DNA of 64,000 bases from Lithobates sylvaticus (taxonomy: Eukaryota; Chordata; Amphibia; Anura; Ranidae), in NCBI GenBank assembly GCA_028564925.1, contig CM053028.1, positions 363,249,302 through 363,313,301 on the forward strand, given 5' to 3'. Below are positions 35,341-43,991 of this stretch, piece after piece; the stretch's first letter is position 1; each line of letters begins with the position of its first letter. The notes under the pieces are model-generated. The model made no database searches and was not told where the DNA came from. It saw only the letters and a list, made by a program, of their open reading frames with translations. The position numbers and the translations under genes were made by a program.

Positions 35341-35700
35341 GTCCCTGGCACTGTGAGAGATATGAAAGGACGGAGCGGGCACACGGGCCGCGTTCACTAT
35401 ACACACAGCCGGACAGGAAAAAGCTAACCGAGGCCGCTATGTGGCGCTGTACATATCCAAGCTCCCCTCTCCCTAAACCCTGACACAGCCAGCTTCCCAG
35501 TCACCCACTGTGCCAAACCCCGCCCCGACACGCCCATCCGCCAGGGCAACCCGCTGAGAGATAGCTGTGACAGCCAATGGCTTCGCAGCAAAGGCAGACC
35601 ACTGTGAGCTGGATGGGCGTGCCTGGTTACCTAGGACGATAGGGAAGTGGGACGAGTCACCCTGGAGGGAAGGGAAGGAGGAAGAGAGTGGAGGCCTGGG
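35341..35700 (-). promoter_or_regulatory. ACAP2: ACAP2 5'UTR and GC-rich promoter
   Basis: Upstream of the ACAP2 ATG (higher coordinates) is a GC- and CpG-rich stretch with a GC box (CCCCGCCCC at 35,519-35,527), an inverted CCAAT box (AGCCAATGG, about 35,574-35,582) and no TATA box, as expected for a housekeeping promoter. The transcription start cannot be fixed from sequence. The CpG-rich region continues on the intron side to about 35,090. Confidence 0.65.
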
Positions 35701-36090
35701 AAAGGATAGGGCGAGGTAGAGCTGGGATTAACCGCTGGGAATTGTCCTCGGAGTGGAAAGTCATACTGTACATTGGAAAGCTTGTATGAGCGCTCACTGA
35801 GGACGTCTTACTTGTGGCTGCTGGGGAGGGGGGTCTCCACTCAGCCCTGGAGGGCTGCTCAGACCATTATGTGTGGATAGAGTAGGGAAGAGACATTCAC
35901 CCCTCTAATTTATCACTAGAGGTGAGGAGAAATCTTCCAGAGAGGTAAAAGCTCTACCAATGTGTACAGGGCAATTCCCCTCACTCTAGGGAGATTTCCA
36001 CTCACTTTCTGTTGTACTTTATAAACAGGAAGTGAAAAGAGATCTTCCTGGTAGGATGCAGACAGCAACAAACAGGCTAAGTTCACACTA
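35701..36090. other. Non-coding; family S fragment
   Basis: 35,890-36,070 contains diverged family S words (CACTTTCTGTTGTACTTTATAAACAGGAAGTG, first 20 bases from ~36,002). Nothing else is recognised. Confidence 0.4.
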
Positions 36091-38840
36091 GAAAAGATTA
36101 TGTTAGGATAAACCTCATTAAAATGGTGTGGCGTTGCCAATTATTGTACATAATGCATAATTCCCCTCAGTGGATTCCACATAGATTTTTTATTTTTTTT
36201 ATTGAAAAGCCAATGGCGTGTGTAACACACCCAAAAAACTCCACCCGGTGCCAAAAAAGTGCACACACATAAAGAGTGAAACACAAAAAGTGCAACGGGT
36301 GTCTCAGTTGTCCTCCCTAGGGATGGACCTTTACCCTGATCCCCCGGGGCGTTAGGCTCCAGACGGGGACTGAGGTACTTTACACTTGGTCCATCTGGCC
36401 GAAACCAGACGGACCCCTTTCTCTGGAGGGTCTGCCGAAACAGACCCACCCAAGTACTTGGTGGGGCTCTCCCGAAGAGAGACCCCATGAGAGAAGGCGA
36501 ACTAAGCCAGAAGGCCATGTCCACCTCCTCCCAAGACTTTCAGGGCTGGCCCGAGGACCGAACACCCTACTCATCACACTGTGCAAAACGTGACAACACC
36601 AAACAAAAATATACATAAAAGTGACAAACAAGGGGTAAATAAAAAAGAGAGTGGGGGGAAGGAAGATGGGAGAGTGAGTGGAAAGTGACCATTGTGCAAT
36701 ACAATGGCCGGCCCTCCGGCCAGGAATAAAAAATTTCCCCTGGTCCTAGCCAAAAGGCTCGGCCCTAGAGGCAGGTGTGAAAAACGTGTGTTGTGATGAA
36801 AGTGACCATGGTGCCATAAATCAAAGTGGTTACCCACAGTGAGAATACGACACCCCTGAACTGCCACTTCAGGGGCACAATCACCACTGGCTTTTCAACG
36901 TGCAACCCTGGCCCGCCAGCCATAGACCACAACAGCCCCCACCCCAGTCAGGAAGGAAAGGGGATCTGGGAGCTTAGTGAGAGCCCCGACATCGGCTCCA
37001 CCATCGCCCCATCACTCCCCCCTAATTGGATTCCACATAGATGGTTCACGCGCATTGACACTATTCCGATCCTTGATTTGGAAAAAACAAGTAACTAGGA
37101 TCCGTCTCTCCACACTGCAGTATGGCAAGGATCGGGGAGGGGCGGCGGTGCCTAATCAAAGTTGTATTTCTATGCCTCTCAGCTACAGCACCTGAGTGGC
37201 GGTGGATTATCAACGGAATCCGACCCGATAAATAGCTTGTTGCAGACTGGATCGCTGATAGTGACTACGTTAGCGGGCTTAGAGGCTGGTTTACCCAATC
37301 TACCACAATCAGCTCCCACTATTATACTTTTGAACAAATTATGGACTGTAGTTAAACAAAGTTTAGGAATAGTGGGTTTTCTAGACATTACCCCATGGCA
37401 TAATCCAAAACTAGCGGAGGTACTTAAATTAGAGGATTCTCAGTCATGGCAACTAGCTGGCATTTGCAATGTCTCCCAATTGTATAATCAAAATGTGCTA
37501 AAATCCTTCATGGACCTTCAGGCAGAATTTAATTTACCTAGACAACAGTTTTACCGATATCTCCAGTTGACACATGCTATACAAGCTCAGGGGCGCTTAA
37601 CTTCCCTCTCATTATCAAGCCATCCTTTGATACCAGATGTCTTCTACGGAATAGAGAAAAAAGGCCTAATATCCCATATTTATTCAGTGTTACTGTCGAC
37701 TCTACAAGACCCGGCAACTTTGCCATGTAGGAGGGGATGGACGTAGGATCTGGGAGAGGTAGATGACGAAGCCTGGGAGATGTGTTTGCAATCTGGTCCG
37801 ATTACATCAGTTCCACAGGTTGTCCCACCTATTTCTACTACATAGGGCTTACCGTACACCCGTTCAGTTGCATCGCTGGGGTAAGAGGGAGTCTCCACTG
37901 GCTCTCTAATCCATTTAATCTAGCACTGCACCGGTACTGGGGGGAAATAACCAAAACCATCTCTAATGTATTCCAGGTTGAGGTCCCATTGGACCCCTTA
38001 ATCTGTGTGTTAGGAGCTATTGATGAGGAAAAATTCACCCCCCCCCCCATTAACATAGCTGTGATTAGACTACTTTATATTGCCCGTAAGTTGGTGGCTA
38101 GATTCTGGCTCTCCCCACGCGTGCCTACTAAGAACCAATGGGTAGACCAAATTAATCATATCCTTATCAGGGAGCAATTGACATATCAGCATAGAAATGC
38201 CAATCGCAAATTCCATTCTATATGGGAGGCCTGGTTGGGAACCCCAGGGCTCGCTCCTCCGCAATTGGTCTTGTACCGGCTGTTACAAGCCTGAGTGATG
38301 TAAATACTCGAGGGGGGGAGTGTAGCATTGTTTAAGATTGGTAAGAGGGCAAATCCCACAATTGATCGATGTCTCATTTTTCAGATATATCTTGTGATGG
38401 CGCTCACGGACCTTAGAGAGGAAACCTCTCTATATACAGGTGGAATGAGGACAAACATGTTAATTTCCTTGCCCGTTGGCCTTCTGTTGTTCTGTGCTGG
38501 GTTGGCGGGCTAGCTCCTGCTTACTCGGTATACATGACTGTTATTGCTGTCAAAAGATTTCTAGGTATCATTATGCACTACTTTGTCTCACTACGCCTTT
38601 TAGAGAAGAGGCTATCCAACACTAATATATGAGTAGTGGTTCATGGACTTGTAGTAATAGGATGTTAATGTCAGGATTTTCCTGTTAGTTCCTTCTATGA
38701 GACATGATGATGTATTTTTATACTGTGCTGTAATTATATTCTTTTACCTGGTTCTTTACATACCTGCTGATGTTAACCCTTATGCAACCAGTGATGTATG
38801 ATTATTGGCACAATAAAGACTTCTTTTGATTTAAAAAGAA
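36091..38840 (+). mobile_element. L1/Tx1-type LINE, 5'-truncated, interrupted
   Basis: The plus-strand ORF2 C-terminus starts near 36,097 (RINLIKM) and reads LYIMHNSPQW up to the insertion at 36,187. Beyond it come FTRIDTI, FRSLIWKK, RLSTLQYGKDRGGAAVPN and YFYASQLQHL (37,040-37,200), the conserved post-RT block of L1/Tx1 elements. The rest of ORF2 runs to a stop at 38,294. A 3' region with AATAAA at 38,812-38,817 ends in an A-rich tail near 38,840. Reverse-transcriptase and endonuclease domains are absent (5' truncation). The frame shifts near 37,155-37,165 and again between 37,743 and 37,782. The interrupting sequence is the separate retrocopy at 36,187-37,026. Confidence 0.85.
36187..37026 (-). 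mobile_element. 840-bp retrocopy with poly(A) inside the LINE
   Basis: A 16-bp duplication (TGGATTCCACATAGAT) lies at 36,171-36,186 and 37,027-37,042. On the minus strand the insert ends in AATAAA followed by an A-rich tail (36,187-36,203), the mark of LINE-driven retroposition of an RNA. Its source is unknown. Around 36,740-36,765 (minus) it reads CCGAGCCTTTTGGCTAGGACC, in part like the start of U2 snRNA (CTCGGCCTTTTGGCTAAGATC). That could mean a U2-related SINE or chance. Minus-strand open frames (up to 128 codons) show no known domain. The plus-strand LINE frame resumes exactly after the second duplication copy. Confidence 0.85.
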
Positions 38841-39556
38841 AAGGTTGTGTTCCCACACCACGTTCAAAACACACTGCAGTTTTCATAGTGGGTGTCAATG
38901 TTAACCACTTCCATACCAGGCCAATTCTGGCACTCCTTTCCTACATGGAAAAATCATCTTTCTTTTTTATATTTTAATTCCGGTCCACAGCCAGCTCTAT
39001 GGTAATCTCGCGTCGCACTGGAGAGCCCAGAAAGGCACCGGAGTGCACTGTCCCTGTTCCCCCTCCCCCTGCCTGTAAAAGCAATCCAGTGGCTGCATAG
39101 CTGCTAGAATGTCTTTTATTTGCCGGCTGAAAACAAAGATATCTAATTGATGCCTGTAGCTGGGTGATTTGATTTTGGGAGCACCTTCTGACTATTTTCC
39201 TTTGATTTAATTTTTGTCTTGACACATTCTTTCCCCCCTCCCCTCCATTTTTCCTTTCTGTGGGGTGAGATATGCCTTGTGTCAATGCAGTCTTGAATAA
39301 GAGCAAAGCTTTTTTGTGGATATGGTGATATATGGTGCTCGTCTATCAGCAGTTATTTGTGTCCACATAGATAAGTGTACCCGAATTACATATACATCAC
39401 CTTACAGGCATATCTATGGTCATACACATACCATTTACAATAAAAGTTTTAGATAAGTGGCATTTGATGTGCAGGGTAGCGCACCCTCGTCTAGTTTTAT
39501 TTGATCATCCAGATATCACCACTTCAACCTAAGGACGTCATACGGGCAGGAGGTGG
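38841..39556. other. Non-coding; left end of A/T-rich ranid repeat
   Basis: TTAACCACTTCCATACCAGG at 38,903 begins a repeat like that at 7,042-7,400 (…CATGGAAAAATCATC…). The remainder is unclassified. Confidence 0.4.
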
Positions 39557-39914
39557 TAAAGTAGAACTATGGGCAAAACTTTTTTTCATGTTGGATAGAG
39601 TAAAAGAGGGTCATTAACCCTGTCAGATAATTTTTTGCCCTCTGTGTCACATTGGAAAGAATTCACTTCCTGCCCCATTGCCAAGACAGGAAGTGGGGGG
39701 AAATCTCTCTCTAAAAAAAAAAAAAAAAAAAAGGTAATTTTCCCCATTTCCCCTCTATTGATTTTCTTGTACTTTCAATGATAATGGTAAACAGGACAAA
39801 TAGAGGGTAAATCACCTTATCGGGGACACAGACAGCAATAAAAACTGACAGGTGTGCTAATCTGCTAATCTCTCTCCGCAACAAAAAAGTTTTGGCTTTA
39901 TATGTACTTCAAGT
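39557..39914. mobile_element. Palindromic MITE, family S
   Basis: Starts TAAAGTAGAACTATGGGC and ends TTTGGCTTTATATGTACTTC. Shares TTGATGATAATGG-like, AAACAGGACAAATAGAGG and GGACACAGACAGCAAT blocks with the copy at 7,679-8,104. Confidence 0.55.
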
Positions 39915-40202
39915 GAATACACAGGTTGCAAATGCAGTGTGTTTACTTGCACTGGGTCGCATAGTACAAAAGTACCATGCGATCCAATTGCAGTGCGTTT
40001 CCAAAAGTAATTCATGCAGTACTTTTGGTGAGGTGCATTACAATTTGAGTCTATTCAAAATTACCATATGATGTCACAAACCAATGGGGATAGACGAGAA
40101 GAGAGGAGGGGTCGCCGGGGAGCGAACAGCGCTGCGTGACATGAGAGAGAGAACTTATTACAGACAGGTGCTTCCTGCGCTACTCTGCATGCTGGCCAGG
40201 CT
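39915..40202. other. Non-coding, unclassified
   Basis: Short GATCC/GCAGTG words at 39,930-40,010 recall the interior of family G. Nothing gene-like is seen. Confidence 0.35.
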
Positions 40203-40945
40203 AGTAAACGATCAATAATGTGCCATGTGCCCCGATGTGCCATGCTCCCTGATGTGCCTCGTGCCCTGATGTGCCATGTGGCCTGATGTGCCCCATGCCC
40301 TGATGTGTTATGTTCCCTGATCTGATGTGCCCCGTGCCCTGATGTGCCCTGATATGCTATGTGCCCCATGCCTTGATGTGCTATGTGCCCCGTGCCCTAA
40401 TGTGCTATGTGCCCCGATGTGCTGTGCGCCCTGATGTGCTGTGACCTGTACCCTGATGTGCTGTGTCCTGATGTGCTATACCCTGATGTGCTGTGTCCTG
40501 TACCCTGATGTACTGTACCCTGATGTGCCATGTGGCCTGATGTGCCCCATGCCCTGATGTGCTATGTGCCCCGTGCCCTGATGTACTGTGCCCTGATGTG
40601 CCCCAATGTCTTGTGGCATGATGTCCTGTGCCCCGGTGTGCTGTGTCTCAATGTTGTGTGCCCTGATGTCCTGTGACCTGTGCCCTGATGTCCTGTACCC
40701 TGATGTGCTGTGTCCTGATGTGCTATACCCTGATGTGCTGTGTCCTGTACCCTGATGTACTGTGCCCTGATGTGCTGGGCTCTGTACCCTGCCCTGATGT
40801 GCTATACCCTGATGTGTTGTGCCCTGATGTGCCCTGTACGCTGATGTGCTGGGCTCTGTACCCTGATGCCCTGTACCCTGATGTGCTGTGCCCTTTACCC
40901 TGATGTGCTGGGCTATGTACCTTGATGTGCTGTACCCTGGGCCAG
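40203..40945. repeat. ~15-bp minisatellite (CCTGATGTGCTGTGC)
   Basis: About 50 diverged units around CCCTGATGTGC, with a recurring higher-order pattern (TGTACCCTGATGTGCTGTGT). Long minus-strand frames rich in HQGTGHQGTxxSTSG are artefacts of the 15-bp period. Confidence 0.93.
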
Positions 40946-41289
40946 TCTGGATGAAGTCCAGGGCCACATTTTTGTCCCAGTCCAGCCCTGTGTGTCACAC
41001 TGCATACCAGGAAGTAGACACTGAGTTTGGTGGATGATCCAGGCGCACAAACTTATTTATATATTCAAACTTATTTATTATTTAGTATTTCTTATTTACT
41101 CTACACAAGAGGGAGCATCTATTATGTATCACTGGAGTATCCACACACATTTTAAGCAAAGGGGGGGCATGTGCCAGAGACAGGAACAGATGGCTAAAAT
41201 ACCAAAACGTACTATTTATTTATTACTAAGTACAATATATCTAAATCAAACATATAGAGCACAGTGGGCTGTGATAAAAAAAGATTTGT
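40946..41289. other. Non-coding, unclassified
   Basis: A/T-rich stretch without recognisable features. It may be 3' sequence of the Penelope-like fragment that follows on the minus strand. Confidence 0.3.
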
Positions 41290-41650
41290 ATAATAAAATA
41301 AAATTCCTCACATCAGTTCAATGTTTCAAAAATGGCATCAAGCTAATGCTATCATTCAGGCCAGGGGCATTGGTAGCTCCCAGTTCCCAAATCCATTGGG
41401 TTTCATATTGGAGTACCAATTGATCAAAGTTGCCCCCTCTATTGTCCTGAGGGACAACTTCAAGGACCCAACATGTGAGACATCTCTATCATGCTGTAGG
41501 CATACATGTCTAGCAATCAGGGACTTTAGATGGTAGGTCTCAATTTCATACAAATGCTCCTGAAAAAGCTTACACACAGGTCGGATTGTCTTACCTATGT
41601 AAAAGAAATCACAGGAGCATGTGATGACATAGATGACCGCATCCTATCCA
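41290..41650 (-). mobile_element. Penelope-like element fragment (GIY-YIG end)
   Basis: On the minus strand the reading CSCDFFYIGKTIRPV ... LFQEHLYEI ... ARHVCLQHD matches the pattern of the GIY-YIG endonuclease at the C-terminus of Penelope-like retroelements (C-x-C, FYIGKT, EH, RH). Only this end is visible. The copy is a broken fragment. Confidence 0.6.
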
Positions 41651-42440
41651 CTGCCTGCTCCGCACGCAAACTCTCCTCCTGGGACAGACCTAGTACCCCT
41701 CCAAAGATGGCTGTGGGTCTGGCCACATCTTCCCACATGCGTTTCACCCCAACCGATTGTAGCCACCGACATGCACCCCTCTGGAGGAGAGAGAAACGAT
41801 TCCTGCAACGGCATTGCGGCAATGCATCTCAACGAATCTGCAAGTATGGCATTATAACAAATCTCTCGCCAGATATCTGGCAGCCTATGCAAGAACAGTT
41901 ATATGGCCTACCACACTGCTCTCTACATAGCGGTTGATTTCACTTGTTTAATATGCTTAGTTATGTTTTTAGTTCTCGTGTTTTTTATAACTTCATAGTT
42001 ACTTAAATATGGATTCCTGATTAGCGGCAGCATTCTGATCGGTCACCAACAGCCCTGCACACGGTTTTCTCTCTGGGAATTCCAAGACTCATAGGGGATC
42101 ACTTTGATGGGATCCCGGTCACTTCCATAATACTGTTTTTGCCAATTAACTTCTTCACCCATGCTCCATCACCTAATGCCCATGCGTGTTTGAGTGCTAT
42201 TCCCTCACATGAAATCACCCCCCAGACAGCTTTCAAAATCCTCCTCCTTCTCAACTTGCCATCCTGTGGCAGCAAACTGTCCTATACCTATAGTCCCTCT
42301 TCCCCGTTTCGTGCAAGCCAACCCCCATACAGTCACGTGGCAAGGTGTCACACCTCTAAGGGTGCACACATTGCACACGCACTGTGCTTCACCGATTCTT
42401 TTCATCGTTCTTTGCCGTTGAAAGGGCCCACAGGATGCCA
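41651..42440. other. Non-coding, probably retroelement-derived
   Basis: Continues into the L1-like fragment at 42,445. Plus-strand frames here (e.g. 41,530-41,937) show no domain I can name. It may be 5' sequence of the same LINE mixed with other insertions. Confidence 0.3.
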
Positions 42441-42444
42441 CCTG

Positions 42445-42800
42445 CTCATGGCAAGCCCCCCCTTCCCCCCGGGCTCTACCTCGCACATTTATCTTCCAGC
42501 TACTCAATTTTATAGATCGTGATCTGATCCTGTGTGAGGCCCGCAAGCTAGCTGAAATCCGCCATGAGGCCACCCGCCTGATGTTTTTCTCCCAGACTTT
42601 TCCGTGGATACCCAGAAGCTACGTAAATCCTTTCACACTGTTAAACAAGCCCTGCGGGTCAAAGGAATGAGGTACATTATGCTGTTCCCTGCCGCCTTCG
42701 GGTGCAAGATGGGGAGAGTGTTTCCCTTTTTCACATGCCCTGCTGAGGCCTTGCAGTGGCTGAATACTCTGCCCCGTCATTAGAGGCTCTTCTCTGACAT
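42445..42800 (+). mobile_element. L1/Tx1-type LINE ORF1 fragment
   Basis: Plus-strand pieces read IDRDLILCEARKLAEIRHEA, then (other frames) FSVDTQKLRKSFHTVKQALR, VKGMRYIMLFPA and FFTCPAEALQWLNTLP. This is the conserved C-terminal part of the ORF1 RNA-binding protein of L1/Tx1 LINEs. The frame changes at least twice, so it is a dead fragment. It may or may not come from the same insertion as the ORF2 piece at 36,091-38,840. Confidence 0.7.
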
Positions 42801-42968
42801 CTCCCTTGCTCTTACTTTTGGGGACATCCCTCGTCCTGATCTTCTACATGCCGTCAAGGGACTCTGCATACCTATGTACTGGTTTATAGTGGCTCTCGAG
42901 ACTGCCTCAAACCTGATTGCCAATGCCACCATGCAGCCTTGATCCCCCTTTTCCTTTATCCCATTCCC

Positions 42969-43388
42969 CTAAAAATGTCACTGGCAGTGAAGAGGTTAAC
43001 CACTAGGTGTCGCTGTAGGGGTTAAGTGTGTCCTAGGGAGTGATTCTAACTGTGGGGGAGGGGCTGTGCACTGCACTGATCACCGCTCCCGATTACAGGG
43101 AGCTGTGATCACTGACAGTGTCACTAGGCAGAACGGGGAAATGCTTGTTTACATCTGCATACCCCCGTTCTTCCTCACCGTGAGACGATCGCAGGTATCC
43201 CCACGGACATCGAGTCCACGGGACCTGCGATCCCGCTCACGGAGCTCCCGGCGGGCGGGCGTGCGCAGCCGGCAGTGCGCGCGTGCCCGCAAGCCGCCTC
43301 TTAAAGGGCAACGCACAGGTAAGTTAATCTGCCTGTACGTGCCCTTCTGCCGCAGTATATCTCCCTGAAGCGGTCGGGAAGTGGTTAA
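42969..43388. repeat. Ranid ~1 kb repeat (family R), right part
   Basis: Starts inside the family at CACTGGCAGTGAAGAGG and continues through TTAACCACTAGGTGTCGC, the CpG-rich segment with GCTCCCGGCGGGCGGGCG, and the end GCGGTCGGGAAGTGGTTAA. The open frame at 43,066-43,368 is accidental. Confidence 0.7.
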
Positions 43389-43392
43389 TTAC

Positions 43393-43495
43393 CCTCATCA
43401 AAATTGCCCCATCATATTGCCCCATCAATATTGCCCTCATCAATATTACCCCCATCAATATTACCCCCATCAATATTGCCCCATCAATATTCCGC
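43393..43495. repeat. Short minisatellite (CCCCATCAATATTG)
   Basis: Six or so units of 14-18 bp around CCCATCAATATTGC. Confidence 0.85.
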
Positions 43496-43608
43496 TATTA
43501 TAAATCATTAGTAGATGGTGTGGCTGTGCTGCCCCCCGGGATCTGTAGTCAGGGCTGAGATGCTCCAGCCGCCTCCCCCACCGCCCATCACTGTGTATAA
43601 GAAGATCT

Positions 43609-43803
43609 GGTAACCATGGCAACAAAAGCCTGGTTACCCTTTTTAAAAATGTGGGAGGAGCTCCGCTTTAAGCCATGGGACTGAAACCAGGAGGAGGCTC
43701 CTTTAAGAAAAAATTGTCAGTTAGAGCACCAGGAGATTTAAAAAAAATTAAAAAAGGGTTTTCATGGCAACACTGGTGACCAGGCTTTTGTTGCCATGGT
43801 GAT
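43609..43803 (+). promoter_or_regulatory. Inverted-repeat unit carrying RFX X-box-like sites
   Basis: Two ~29-bp arms (43,609-43,638 and 43,774-43,803) are inverted repeats around CCATGGCAACAAAAGCC / GGCTTTTGTTGCCATGG. Within the left arm, GTAACCATGGCAAC (43,610-43,623) fits the RFX X-box consensus GTNRCC-N(0-3)-RGYAAC exactly. The right arm has a weaker match. A CRE-like TGATGTCATC follows at about 43,807-43,816. The unit lies ~190-380 bp upstream of the ATG at 43,992. It may simply be a small MITE that happens to carry X-boxes. Confidence 0.4.
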
Positions 43804-43991
43804 GGTGATGTCATCGGCTGCTATATTACAGAACACTCATCACGGCCCTGGCAGTTGCTTTGTTGACTCTGAGCGGTTAACACGAGCTTCTTTGTCTGGC
43901 GAGTTTTTTCTTGTAATTTGATCCGATGTTATCCGATTTGATTGCAAATTTAATTCTCGCCCATTTCAAGTGTGTTTCATTATTCTTCATA

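Noticed and set aside
36140-36870. Protein-coding potential of the retrocopy (minus-strand frames of 83-128 codons)
   Set aside because: Three overlapping frames, none with a known domain. One runs past the poly(A) into the LINE, so it is not a real gene end.
40476-40967. Minus-strand frame of 163 codons rich in HQGTGHSTSG
   Set aside because: Translation of the 15-bp minisatellite; no unique sequence is encoded.
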